DNA from: CAZELM01 sp964512995
GTDB lineage: Bacteria > CSSED10-310
NCBI GenBank assembly: GCA_964512995.1
Contig: CAZELM010000025.1
Location: 5,932 to 69,931 of the forward strand
Direction: 5' to 3'
DNA length: 64,000 bases
This document shows positions 37,613-46,930 of the stretch, in pieces. Both the position numbers and the translations under genes were made by a program. Position 1 is the stretch's first letter. Each line of letters opens with the position of its first letter. The notes under the pieces are model-generated. The model saw nothing but the letters and a program-made list of their open reading frames with translations, was not told where the DNA came from and made no database searches.

Positions 37613-38530
37613 ATGGATCGACGTTCATTTTTAAAACATGCGGCATTATGGTCAGCCGGTGCATTGATGTCAGTACCGGTATTTGACATCTCTGCCCAGG
37701 AACCGATCGTATCCGGATCATCGAAACTGTCTGTGGTCCGGGGAACCGACTATGCTGCTTTAGTGGTCAAATCACTGGAACCACTGGGTGGGATGGCCGC
37801 ATTTGTGAAGCCGGGAAATCGGGTCGTCATCAAACCCAATATCGGATGGGACCGATCCCCGGAACAGGCCGCGAATACCCATCCGCTGGTGGTCAAAGCA
37901 TTGGTCGAACAGGCACTTGCTGCCGGGGCTTCAGAGGTTCGGATCTTCGACCGCACCTGTAATGAAGATCGCAGATGCTATGTGAACAGCGGCATTCAAC
38001 CGCTCCTGGAATCCCTTCAGCAAAGCAAGGTGAAGGTGGAATTCATGGATGACCGCAAGTACGTTCCGATTGACCTGAAAAAGGGGAAATCACTGACACG
38101 GTGGGAGTTTTACAAAGATGCTCTGGATGCTGACTGCTACATCAATGTCCCGGTTGCCAAGCATCATGGGTTGACCAAACTCTCTCTGGGATTGAAAAAC
38201 ACGATGGGGATTCTCGGCGGAAACCGGGGAAAGCTTCACCATTATATCGATCAAAAGCTGGCGGATATCGCCACCGTATTTCGTCCGACCCTGACGGTGA
38301 TCGATGCCACCCGGCTTCTGATGCGGAATGGTCCCCAGGGTGGCAGTATCGATGATGTCAAAGTAACCAATACCGTGCTGGCTTCCATTGATCCCGTCGC
38401 CATCGACGCTTACGCCACAACGTTGTTCGACATGACACCCGACAGCATCGAGACAACGGTGGCTGCTCATCGTCTGGGACTGGGGGAAATCGATCTCACG
38501 AAAGTAACGATCATACAAAGCACCGTTTGA
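37613..38530 (+). CDS. Tat-exported DUF362 protein
   Basis: The protein has about 305 residues. The N terminus MDRRSFLKHAALWSAGALM is a clear twin-arginine signal, so it is exported folded and probably carries a cofactor or partner. The rest matches DUF362 (often labelled iron-sulfur cluster-associated protein): VVIKPNIGW, ADCYINVPVAKHHGL, LGLKNTMGILGG and DPVAIDAYAT. I prefer ATG 37613 because it gives the Tat signal at the start; a longer open frame upstream overlaps the hydrolase. The next gene, a membrane ferredoxin, starts 4 bp downstream. This pairing is common in bacteria, but the reaction is not known. Confidence 0.88.
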   Translation: MDRRSFLKHAALWSAGALMSVPVFDISAQEPIVSGSSKLSVVRGTDYAALVVKSLEPLGGMAAFVKPGNRVVIKPNIGWDRSPEQAANTHPLVVKALVEQALAAGASEVRIFDRTCNEDRRCYVNSGIQPLLESLQQSKVKVEFMDDRKYVPIDLKKGKSLTRWEFYKDALDADCYINVPVAKHHGLTKLSLGLKNTMGILGGNRGKLHHYIDQKLADIATVFRPTLTVIDATRLLMRNGPQGGSIDDVKVTNTVLASIDPVAIDAYATTLFDMTPDSIETTVAAHRLGLGEIDLTKVTIIQSTV

Positions 38531-38534
38531 CCCC

Positions 38535-40115
38535 ATGCGGTTTTCGTTTCGCCCGTTGACATCTCCATCAGTCCGCCGGTTCTGTCAGGTTGTGTGCCTG
38601 CTGATCTTTTTTTTCCTCTTCATCCAGACCGATTATTCCGGAACCGATACACTTCCGTATGCCGTCAATATCATCTTCAGACTGGACCCCCTGATTGCCG
38701 TAAGCGCTATGCTGGCCACCCGGACCTTGATCACACTGGTATTTCCGGCATTGATCATGGTGATCCTGACACTGGTGCTGGGCAGGTTTTTCTGTGGATG
38801 GATTTGTCCGATGGGGACACTCCTCGACTATAGCCATCATTTCTTTCGTCCAGCCGGCTCATCATCCGTAAATCGTTTCCGCAACATCAACTATTTTCTG
38901 CTGATTTTTATTCTGACCAGTGCCTTTTTTGGATTACCGGTTGTCGGATATTTCGATCCCTTTTCCATTCTGGTCCGGGGTTTGACATTGGCCGTCTATC
39001 CGGGTCTGAATGCTGCGGCTACGGCTTTATTCACCGCCACTTACCAGCACGCGCCACAATTTGTCAACACGATCAGCGAACCCCTCTATGGATTTCTGAA
39101 ACAAACGATACTCCCGTTCAATCAACACGTGTTTACACTCGTTTATCTGTCATTCGGGATGCTGTTGGCTGTATTTTTGATGGAGCTGCTCGGTCGCCGG
39201 TTTTTCTGCAGATTCATCTGCCCTTTGGGTGCATTTTTCGGACTGATCGCCCGGTTTTCATTTTTTCGGGGCCATGGCGGGAGTGACACCTGTGGAAAAT
39301 GCCGCATATGCCAATCGGTATGCCGCATGGAGGCGGTACGTGAAGATCGGTCGATCGCCATGCATGAGTGCATACTCTGTCTGGATTGTGTACCGAAATG
39401 CCCTCGCCGGATCATCTCCTTCAATCCAAAGAAATCCCGGACACCACCGGTTCCTGTCTCGATCAGCCGCCGGAACTTTATCTGGGCAGGCATCACCGGA
39501 ACGATACTCCCGATGGCTTTGCCGGTCCGGAGCCTCACGCGGGTTCCGGATCCCTGGCTGATCCGGCCGCCTGGAGCGCTCCCCGAAGCCGAATTCCTTG
39601 CCCGGTGTGTCCGCTGTGGGGAGTGTATGAAAGTATGTATCGGCAATGCGCTCCATCCGACATTTCTGGAAGCCGGACTCGATGGGATGCTGACTCCAAA
39701 ACTCATCGCCCGGATCGGGTATTGTGAGTATCAGTGCACGTTATGCGGTCAGGTATGTCCCACGGGAGCGATTCAGCGCCTTGCTCCAATGACAAAACAA
39801 AAACAGGTGATCGGCATGGCTCATTTCGATAAAAATCGTTGTCTTCCCTATGCCGCCGGAATTCCATGCATCGTATGTGAGGAGCATTGCCCGACACCGG
39901 ATAAGGCGATCAAATTCCGATTGGCCGTTGTTCTCACAGATCAGGGAACCGAATTGACGGTTAAACAGCCCTATATCGTTGAACAACTCTGCATCGGGTG
40001 CGGGATCTGTGAAACCAAATGCCCCATACCCGGCGTATCGGCAGTCCGTGTCACCAGTGCCGGGGAATCCCGAAATCCGGATCATGCACTTCCGGATGAT
40101 ACCTGGATGTATTGA
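38535..40115 (+). CDS. NapH/NapG-like fused membrane ferredoxin
   Basis: A 526-residue electron-transfer protein. Residues 1-240 form a NapH/NosR-type membrane domain of about five helices with two CxxxCP motifs (FFCGWICPMG, FFCRFICPLG). Cysteine clusters binding 4Fe-4S follow (about 248-300, CGKCRICQSVC and CILCLDCVPKCP). In the middle (about 312-332) SRRNFIWAGITG resembles a Tat signal, as found at the start of NapG/MauM ferredoxins. The C-terminal half has four further Cys motifs, including CVRCGECMKVC and CIGCGICETKC. The simplest reading is a NapH-like and a NapG-like protein fused into one chain. With the adjacent DUF362 protein it probably carries electrons from the quinone pool to a periplasmic target that is not known. 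Confidence 0.9.
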   Translation: MRFSFRPLTSPSVRRFCQVVCLLIFFFLFIQTDYSGTDTLPYAVNIIFRLDPLIAVSAMLATRTLITLVFPALIMVILTLVLGRFFCGWICPMGTLLDYSHHFFRPAGSSSVNRFRNINYFLLIFILTSAFFGLPVVGYFDPFSILVRGLTLAVYPGLNAAATALFTATYQHAPQFVNTISEPLYGFLKQTILPFNQHVFTLVYLSFGMLLAVFLMELLGRRFFCRFICPLGAFFGLIARFSFFRGHGGSDTCGKCRICQSVCRMEAVREDRSIAMHECILCLDCVPKCPRRIISFNPKKSRTPPVPVSISRRNFIWAGITGTILPMALPVRSLTRVPDPWLIRPPGALPEAEFLARCVRCGECMKVCIGNALHPTFLEAGLDGMLTPKLIARIGYCEYQCTLCGQVCPTGAIQRLAPMTKQKQVIGMAHFDKNRCLPYAAGIPCIVCEEHCPTPDKAIKFRLAVVLTDQGTELTVKQPYIVEQLCIGCGICETKCPIPGVSAVRVTSAGESRNPDHALPDDTWMY

Positions 40116-40124
40116 TGACCAAGA

Positions 40125-40462
40125 GGATGCCTTTTCATTAACCGTAGCCGGCGGGGTGAGGGAATCATGCCACGACCCTCGCAGGCGTATGTGAAATGAT
40201 CCGTAACCTGTCCGGCTGGGTGAGGGAAATATACCTATGCCCCGCCCTCATCCTTACCGGTACCCATCACAAACGCCTGCCATGTCCCGCCCTCATCCCC
40301 AACCCCTTCTCCCGGAGGGCGAAGGGGAAAGTGGCAGGATCCTTACTTACCCTCTCCCGCCGGGAGAGGGTCGCCGGCCGATCAGTCAGGATCGATCCAT
40401 AACCCTGACCGGCGGGGTGAGGGAATCATGCCACGACCCTCGCAGGCGCACGTGATCTGGCA
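40125..40462. repeat. Cluster of dispersed GC-rich repeats
   Basis: No gene. The stretch CGGGGTGAGGGAATCATGCC plus following bases occurs twice (about 40151 and 40413). A palindrome CCCTCTCCCGCCGGGAGAGGG with GTCGCCGGCCGATC also recurs at 48875. The words CCCCAACCCCTTCTCCCGGA and AGGGCGAAGGG recur at 49041. Confidence 0.8.
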
Positions 40463-40470
40463 AACAGTCG

Positions 40471-43419
40471 TCATTCCGCAACCGGGATCCGTCTCAGGTT
40501 CAATGCAGAGGTCTCCGCATTGCGGAGCGTCTTGTCGGATGTGACAGCCGCGATCCGATACCGGTCCGGATTTGCAAAATAGGTGCTCAATACCCGTTCG
40601 ATATCCAGCCGTGATGTTGACAGAATCGATTGCCGAGTCTTTTTTTGTAATTCGCGTGTGTCTCCAAACAGTGTCCGGATGAAGGCGATGATGCCTTTTT
40701 CACGTGGCGAGGGTGGTACATCAAACCGGCGGATTGTTTCGACAATGGCATGGTGGAGGCTTTCGTCCGTATAATGCCCCTCTGCCAGTTCCTGAATCAC
40801 TTCCCGGAACGCATCGAGTGACTGAGCGGTATGCGGGTCGCGATAGGTCAGCATGCTGAAAACCGCTCCTTCCGAGTCATACAACGCAAATGCGCCATAT
40901 GCGCCGCCTTTGGCTCGAATCCGATGATACATCGGGAGTTCCATGAGTTCCCGCAGGACTTCCAGAGCAGAGTAATCCGGATGGGGATAAGAGACTGTCG
41001 GCACACTCAGGCACATGTACGACACATCGGTATTGATGATCCACGCTTCCGGTGCGTAATCCTGACAGACCGGATACGGATTCGACGTTGAATAGGGGCA
41101 GGAATTGGCTGGGATATGTTCGGCGAAGCGCATAAGCCGATGATTCAATTCCACCAGGTCCGCACCCAATCCCGTTATCGCAGCATTCATGGATTCCAGC
41201 GAGATCCATTCCCGTAACAATGGTTGAATTTCCTTCGCATACCCGGTGACAGCATCCGGCGTCATACGGAGGATCGACTGTACGAAGCCCAATCCGGAAA
41301 GCGCATGCTGAATCCATGCATTGGTCGAGAGATATCTTCCGGCAGCCAGCATGGCCATCCGGTGCGCTTGATAATTGACACTCGGCAAGGCATAAGCCTT
41401 CTGCATTCCGATCAATTCGTGAATCCGCTTGAGATCCCCAGAATCCGCTTTGAACATCAGATCATGAACCAGAGATAACATCGCGTCGTGATTCCGGGGA
41501 AGACACCGGCTGGATATCATCAGTGTCATCGACCTATCTCCGGTCTGGATATGCACATTGGGCAGAACCCGGACCGAAATCCCGCCAGTGTGCATTTCGA
41601 TCCGCTGCATATTTTCGATGTAGTTCCGCCCAGCGGCTCCCAATTCCGGTAATAGTCCCAGAAAACCGAATACCGGAAACAGCGTATTATTTTGTATTGT
41701 CCGATGAAATGCGAGCGTCATGTAGCTGATCCCGTTTGTCGGGATTTCATGCACATAGATACGGGTGCCCGCGAATGTCTCCAGTCTCTGGGGGATCTCC
41801 GCCGGCATGGGTGAAATATCGTTCCGGTCGATTTTGGGGAGGCAGGTGGTATCTTCCGTTTGTTCCTGATGATTTTTCAGACTGGCGGCCTGCTCCAATA
41901 TCGCCTGGATATCATCGGGTGTCAGACGGGACTGGATATCGCGGAGTTTTTCCTGAAGGTGTTGTTCCTGACGCTCCAGGCCGCCGGGATCCGGAGACAA
42001 CGTGACAGTGACCCGGTGCGGATTGTTCAGGAAAAACTCCTGGATCATGGTGCGGTAAAACACCTTCCCGAAACACTCCCTTCGAAGCTGGTCCAGAAAG
42101 GTATCGATATTCAGAGCCATCAGAAAATCACCTTGACAGATCCAGGGTGTGATCCCGCGGAATGCCAGTGACAATCCAAACGGGATACCATGATCCCCTT
42201 TGATCTCCTTGGCTCCAAATTCCAGTTGATGCAACGCGGCATTGATCTCATTTTCGGTGAAGCCGTTTTCCGATGCCTGTTGCAGCGTCTCCAGGATCAG
42301 GCCTTCGATCTTTTCCAATGATGATTCATCCGTATCTTTCAGTCCAATGCCAAAAATGGATTCACTGTAGGAATCTTCGTATCCGATGGGAGCGAGGCCA
42401 TCGCCCAGTCCGGATTCCAGCAGGGTCCGGCTCAATAATGCTGAATTATTACCCGATATAATTGTCGAGAGGAGTGACAGTTTCAGATTAGTGTAGAAAT
42501 CCGTTATCGGAGCCAGTTTCCAGACCATAGCAATGATCGACTTTCGTTCATTGTTGTCACTCTGTGACACCGGGAAATGGAATTTTCTGCAGATGGGTGA
42601 CACCGATGATGTCTGGCGTGAAACCGGTGGGAGTGGGTCGATTTTCTGGAATTGCGCCAATACCTTTTGTTCCAATACCTCCAATGTCGACTCCAGAGGG
42701 AAACACCCATACGTATAAAAGAACGAATTGGATGGATGATAGTGCCGGGCATGAAATGCTTTCCAGTTTTCATATGTCAATTCCGGAATGACTCTCGGAT
42801 CACCTCCGGAAACATGATGGTACACCAGATCCGGAAAGATGGACTGCTTGACGGACTCGTGAAAAATCCGCAGTGGACTGCTCATGGCTCCTTTCATCTC
42901 GTTATACACAACGCCCTTGTACATCAACGGCGATTGGGGATCATCCGGTTTGGCGAATTCATACCGCCATCCCTCCTGAAGAAATGTTTCTTTCCGGAGC
43001 AGCGGGAAGAATGTCGCATCCAGATACAGATCGAGCAGGTTGTAATAATCTTTTTGATTTCTCGAACTGAACGGGTATCCCGTGTAATCCGCTGATGTCA
43101 TGGCATTGAGGAATGTGTTCAGAGACCGACCCGAGAGATTCTTGAATATCTTCACCGGGTAATGGTGAGAGCCTTCGAGTACGGCATGTTCCAGAATATG
43201 AGCGACACCTGTGGAATCCGTCGGCAATGTCCGGAACAATACCATGAACACATTGTTATCATCCGCTGTACTCAGGTGAATGTGCCGGGCACCGGTTCCT
43301 TCATGGATCAGCTCATAAAAAATAATGGGTTGCGATTCCAGAAATTCACGGCGCAACACCCGGAATCCATGGACACTCCTGCCAATCTCTATATCCGGAT
43401 TGTAAACATCTGATTTCAT
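40471..43419 (-). CDS. M16C (presequence protease-like) zinc metallopeptidase
   Basis: A large peptidase of about 982 residues. The inverted zinc motif HILEH is at residues 74-78, and the distal Glu of the set is in YNEMKGAMSS. The PreP/M16C layout of two M16 halves joined by a helical linker is present: a second, inactive half begins near residue 560 (LAFHRTIQ). These enzymes degrade free or cleaved peptides. There is no signal peptide, so it is cytoplasmic. I start at ATG 43419, with AAGGAA upstream, instead of a TTG two codons earlier. It ends the minus-strand gene run that begins at trpS. Confidence 0.92.
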   Translation of the reverse strand: MKSDVYNPDIEIGRSVHGFRVLRREFLESQPIIFYELIHEGTGARHIHLSTADDNNVFMVLFRTLPTDSTGVAHILEHAVLEGSHHYPVKIFKNLSGRSLNTFLNAMTSADYTGYPFSSRNQKDYYNLLDLYLDATFFPLLRKETFLQEGWRYEFAKPDDPQSPLMYKGVVYNEMKGAMSSPLRIFHESVKQSIFPDLVYHHVSGGDPRVIPELTYENWKAFHARHYHPSNSFFYTYGCFPLESTLEVLEQKVLAQFQKIDPLPPVSRQTSSVSPICRKFHFPVSQSDNNERKSIIAMVWKLAPITDFYTNLKLSLLSTIISGNNSALLSRTLLESGLGDGLAPIGYEDSYSESIFGIGLKDTDESSLEKIEGLILETLQQASENGFTENEINAALHQLEFGAKEIKGDHGIPFGLSLAFRGITPWICQGDFLMALNIDTFLDQLRRECFGKVFYRTMIQEFFLNNPHRVTVTLSPDPGGLERQEQHLQEKLRDIQSRLTPDDIQAILEQAASLKNHQEQTEDTTCLPKIDRNDISPMPAEIPQRLETFAGTRIYVHEIPTNGISYMTLAFHRTIQNNTLFPVFGFLGLLPELGAAGRNYIENMQRIEMHTGGISVRVLPNVHIQTGDRSMTLMISSRCLPRNHDAMLSLVHDLMFKADSGDLKRIHELIGMQKAYALPSVNYQAHRMAMLAAGRYLSTNAWIQHALSGLGFVQSILRMTPDAVTGYAKEIQPLLREWISLESMNAAITGLGADLVELNHRLMRFAEHIPANSCPYSTSNPYPVCQDYAPEAWIINTDVSYMCLSVPTVSYPHPDYSALEVLRELMELPMYHRIRAKGGAYGAFALYDSEGAVFSMLTYRDPHTAQSLDAFREVIQELAEGHYTDESLHHAIVETIRRFDVPPSPREKGIIAFIRTLFGDTRELQKKTRQSILSTSRLDIERVLSTYFANPDRYRIAAVTSDKTLRNAETSALNLRRIPVAE

Positions 43420-43473
43420 AATCAATTTCCTTTTCTGATCCGATCACCGGTCCGCCGATGAAGGCGTTTTGAA

Positions 43474-44286
43474 TCAGTGATGGTCATTGAACGAGGTTGA
43501 TTGAAGCTGATGGAGTGCTTTGTGCATGACTTCCACCATCGCATCTTCATTGTCAATGAATGGCCAATGTCCGGATTGATCGATAAAAATACAGGATGAT
43601 ACCATTCGTTTCAATAATCCGGCTGATTCCTGACAAATGCCATTCGGTTTTCCGGCAATATACCATTTCAAACGAGTGACCAGGCTGTTGAATCGCTCCA
43701 CAGCAGCCCCGGACCGGGAAAACGCCACCAGATCTTGGCTGTTCTGGTAGAACTGCCTGGGGTTGGCCAATCGAAGACTCGCGTAATATCCCCGGAGTGC
43801 CGGATCGGTCAATCCACGTTCATAAATGGCTGACCGCAAGGCATCAAACCCGGTGCTTATAAACTGCTCCCATGCATTCTGAACTGCCTGGCCGCTGAAT
43901 ACGCAGTCTCCGGACGACAGATTCCCTTCGATGTTGAGGAATGCCGGGAAGGATTCCGGCTCGATCTCACACATCATGGTGCCGATCACCCCTCCCATGG
44001 AATGCCCGATGAGCACATCCGGATGAAAACCGGACTGTTGAATCCAGCCGGTCAGTAAGTGTGCATATTCAGCTAATGATATCGCGTGGTCGCTCCAGGG
44101 GCTTCGCCCGTATCCCGGCAGATCCGGCACAATATGCCGATATCCATTCAAAGTCGGGTGCTGGATCAGTCGCTCAAAACACAATCCGGATTCACCCAGT
44201 CCATGAATATACAGAATCGATGCTTGGTGATCGGGAGGTTCGATCATCCGTACCATCATGCCGTGTTCAAATCGCGTTGTGATCAT
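43474..44286 (-). CDS. Alpha/beta hydrolase
   Basis: The 270-residue protein has the classic fold signatures: YIHGLGESG (oxyanion region, about residues 26-34), DLPGYGRSP, the nucleophile elbow GHSMGG with Ser96, and a C-terminal His in QSGHWPF with an Asp upstream in FIDQS. There is no signal peptide, so it is probably a cytoplasmic esterase or lipase-like enzyme of unknown substrate. AAGGAG precedes the ATG. It is followed after 54 bp by the M16C peptidase, in the same orientation. Confidence 0.88.
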   Translation of the reverse strand: MITTRFEHGMMVRMIEPPDHQASILYIHGLGESGLCFERLIQHPTLNGYRHIVPDLPGYGRSPWSDHAISLAEYAHLLTGWIQQSGFHPDVLIGHSMGGVIGTMMCEIEPESFPAFLNIEGNLSSGDCVFSGQAVQNAWEQFISTGFDALRSAIYERGLTDPALRGYYASLRLANPRQFYQNSQDLVAFSRSGAAVERFNSLVTRLKWYIAGKPNGICQESAGLLKRMVSSCIFIDQSGHWPFIDNEDAMVEVMHKALHQLQSTSFNDHH

Positions 44287-44403
44287 CTGACGTTCTCCTT
44301 TTTCTGCATCGGAAGAATGTTCACCCGACGTCCTGCGATCGCGTACACTGGGAGGGGTCTATCCGGTTTCGTTGCTGGGGGATCAGCCTCCCGGCCTGGA
44401 ATA

Positions 44404-44871
44404 TCACCGGGAAAGCTCCCGGAGTTTGTTCAGGACATCGTCCGCGTGGCCGTTGACGGTGACTTTGAGCCAGATATGCGCGATTGTGCCATTCGGCCGC
44501 ACCAGAAATGTGCTTCGGACAACTCCCATGTATTCTTTCCCATACATTTTTTTGGTCTGCCAGACGCCATATTGTTCCAACACCTGATGATCCGGATCGC
44601 TGAGGAGTCGAATGGTCAGGTTATGCTTACAGATGAATTTCTGATGCCGGTTGACGGAGTCGGGGCTGATCCCAAGGATCACGGCATTCTGTTCCGCGAA
44701 AGCATCTTTGGTCTGACTGAAATCAATCGCTTCCATTGTGCATCCGGATGTGTCATCTTTTGGATAAAAATACAACACCACCCATTTCCCGGCGAAATCG
44801 GTCAATGCAACCGGGCAGTCATCCTGATCCGGGAGTGTGAATAGCGGCGCATGTTCGTTGACAGATGGCAT
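44404..44871 (-). CDS. bcp: Bcp/PrxQ-type peroxiredoxin, apparently 1-Cys
   Basis: A 155-residue thiol peroxidase that reduces hydrogen and organic peroxides. The active-site segment is FYPKDDTSGCTMEA, with peroxidatic Cys44. In well-studied E. coli Bcp a second Cys lies five residues later and resolves the disulfide; here that position is Ile49, so a partner thiol should be needed. Other Cys residues (Cys19, and one in the FICKHNL helix) could take part. ATG with GGAG upstream. It lies 22 bp after the exonuclease gene, in a run with oxidative-stress and repair flavour. Confidence 0.9.
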   Translation of the reverse strand: MPSVNEHAPLFTLPDQDDCPVALTDFAGKWVVLYFYPKDDTSGCTMEAIDFSQTKDAFAEQNAVILGISPDSVNRHQKFICKHNLTIRLLSDPDHQVLEQYGVWQTKKMYGKEYMGVVRSTFLVRPNGTIAHIWLKVTVNGHADDVLNKLRELSR

Positions 44872-44893
44872 GTTCCCTCTCCTTTGATATCCA

Positions 44894-45670
44894 TCATACG
44901 AATTCTGCGATCAGAAATGTATGATCGGATGGTTTTGGTTCTTTTGATTTCCGGGGTTCCAGATCGATCCAGGTCCGACTGGACCGGTCAATGACCGGTT
45001 TTGTGGCCAGGATGTGATCGATCCGCCAACCGTGATTGCGGGAGACGCTCCCGCGCATCCGATAGTCAAAAAACGTGAAATGCCCGGCTTCCGGATGATG
45101 TTTCCGGAACACATCGTGAAAGCCCCATGCACAGACATCGTAGAAGCATGCGGTCAGTTCCCGGTTGAAGCAGACATGTCCTTCCAGATGGTCAGGGTCA
45201 TAAACATCGATGGCTTCCGGAGCGACATTGAGATCACCGAGCCAGACGATCGGATCATCCGGGGAATACTCCCGAGTGAAAAGCGCGTTGAGATCACGCA
45301 GCCATTGGAGTTTGGTCTGGTAAAATTCGGATTCCCGGTCGCGACCCTGGGGAACATACGTATTGATGATCGTGATTCCCTGGTAAACACCCCGGATCAA
45401 TCGTGGACCATTGATCTCGTCGCCGTCATGGAATCCGATCCGGACATCGTCCAGCGGAGATCGGCTGAGAATGGCCACGCCATTATAGGATTTCTGTCCT
45501 TTGAAGACCGGATAGTATCCAATCTGGCGAAAATCCTCGATGGGAAAATCCATATCCTGCACTTTTGTTTCCTGGACCGCGAGGATATCGGGCTGGTGGG
45601 TATTCAGCCACTGAATGACGATGGGAATCCGTGCCCGGAGGCTGTTGCTGTTGAATGTCGCGATGATCAT
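44894..45670 (-). CDS. xth: Exonuclease III (AP endonuclease)
   Basis: The 258-residue product matches the ExoIII family of the exonuclease-endonuclease-phosphatase fold. The N terminus is IATFNSNSLRARI, and the metal Glu is in VQETKVQD. The YVPQGRD segment, the catalytic GDLNVAPEAIDV and the C-terminal RIDHILAT and SDHTFL motifs are present. It cuts DNA at abasic sites and removes blocked 3' ends. Together with nth at 33.4 kb this gives two base-excision repair steps. AGGAGG precedes the ATG; it is 9 bp downstream of the cysteine desulfurase. Confidence 0.95.
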   Translation of the reverse strand: MIIATFNSNSLRARIPIVIQWLNTHQPDILAVQETKVQDMDFPIEDFRQIGYYPVFKGQKSYNGVAILSRSPLDDVRIGFHDGDEINGPRLIRGVYQGITIINTYVPQGRDRESEFYQTKLQWLRDLNALFTREYSPDDPIVWLGDLNVAPEAIDVYDPDHLEGHVCFNRELTACFYDVCAWGFHDVFRKHHPEAGHFTFFDYRMRGSVSRNHGWRIDHILATKPVIDRSSRTWIDLEPRKSKEPKPSDHTFLIAEFV

Positions 45671-45679
45671 TTCTTCCTC

Positions 45680-46855
45680 CTATCTCCACGAACGGTCCGG
45701 ATGATGCTGGCGATTATCAGGGGGAGAGAGCGTGAACAATGCATCGATGATCATCTCTGCCGCCGTCTCGACCTCCATATCCGTCGTCATCCGGCCGGTG
45801 GAGATGCGGAGTGTTCCCTGTGCGTATTCCAGAGGAACGCCCATGGCTTCAAGCACATGGGAGATGCTGATGTCGCTCGGAGAATGACACGCAGCTCCGG
45901 CAGATACCGCAAGATATGGTAACTCATTCATCAGCTCCGTCGCATGAAATCCTTTGAATCCGATACTCAGCGTATTGGGCAACCGCCATCGGGGGTGGCC
46001 GTTCAGGCGAACACCCGGCCAGTGTTCGACCAGAAGCGAGTATAATCGATCCCGCAGAAACGCCAGATGTTCGGTGATCCGTGGGAGCGATTTGACGGCC
46101 AGTTCCGCTGCCGCGCCCAGTCCGACAATATTATGGACACATTCCGTGCCGGGCCGGAGATTGTGTTCATGGGAGGCTCCGTGCAGAATTTTCTGAAGCC
46201 TCGTGCCAGCCCGGACATACAACGCTCCGATCCCTTTGGGTGCATAGAACTTGTGGCCGGCGATGGTCATCAGATCCACTCCCAGGGATTGAACCTGGAT
46301 GGAGATCTTCCCAATGGACTGAGCGGCATCGGAATGGAACACGACATTGGATTCATGAGCGATCCGGCTGATCTCCTCGACTGGCTGGATAGTACCGACC
46401 TCGTTATTGGCATGCATGACAGAAATCAGTCGCGTATCGGATCGAATCGCTGATTTTATGTCGGCGGGATCCACGAGACCGGTGGAATCCACAGGGAGAA
46501 TAGTCAGATCAAATCCCAGACGGGTCGCATACCGGCACACTTCCAGAACTGCGGGATGTTCGATGCTCGACGTGATGATATGGCCGCCGTCCGAAGCATA
46601 TTGGAGCAGGATGCCCATGATTGCCAGATTGTTGGCTTCTGTGGCACAACCCGTAAAAATGATTTCCACCGGGGAGCATCCGATCAGGTTTGCGATCTGA
46701 TCTCTGGCTTTTTCGATGGCATCTTTGGCATCGATTCCAAACCAGTGAGCGCTCGATGGATTCCCAAAGTGGTTGGAGAGAAAGGGAATCATCGCCTCCA
46801 TGACGGTCGGATCCACCGGTGTCGTTGCATTGTAATCCAGATAGATCGGCCTCAT
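45680..46855 (-). CDS. Cysteine desulfurase (NifS/IscS family)
   Basis: A PLP enzyme of 391 residues that takes sulfur from cysteine for iron-sulfur clusters and tRNA thiolation. The cofactor Lys is 202 in AGHKFYAPKG; HANNEVGTIQP lies near residue 148; the persulfide Cys is 323 in GAACHSPS. The length and the opening IYLDYNATTPVDP match the NifS/IscS group. AAGGAG precedes the ATG. No iscU or thiI is adjacent, so the role (general or tRNA) cannot be settled. Confidence 0.93.
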   Translation of the reverse strand: MRPIYLDYNATTPVDPTVMEAMIPFLSNHFGNPSSAHWFGIDAKDAIEKARDQIANLIGCSPVEIIFTGCATEANNLAIMGILLQYASDGGHIITSSIEHPAVLEVCRYATRLGFDLTILPVDSTGLVDPADIKSAIRSDTRLISVMHANNEVGTIQPVEEISRIAHESNVVFHSDAAQSIGKISIQVQSLGVDLMTIAGHKFYAPKGIGALYVRAGTRLQKILHGASHEHNLRPGTECVHNIVGLGAAAELAVKSLPRITEHLAFLRDRLYSLLVEHWPGVRLNGHPRWRLPNTLSIGFKGFHATELMNELPYLAVSAGAACHSPSDISISHVLEAMGVPLEYAQGTLRISTGRMTTDMEVETAAEMIIDALFTLSPPDNRQHHPDRSWR

Positions 46856-46930
46856 TGTGTCATCATTCTCCTTGGATATCCGTCAGATCTCATTCTGATG
46901 GGATTGAATGGAAACGGCCAGATGGATACA

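Noticed and set aside
45014..45922. Plus-strand open frame of about 300 codons opposite exonuclease III
   Set aside because: Exonuclease III on the minus strand is complete with known motifs; the opposite frame has no recognisable domain.
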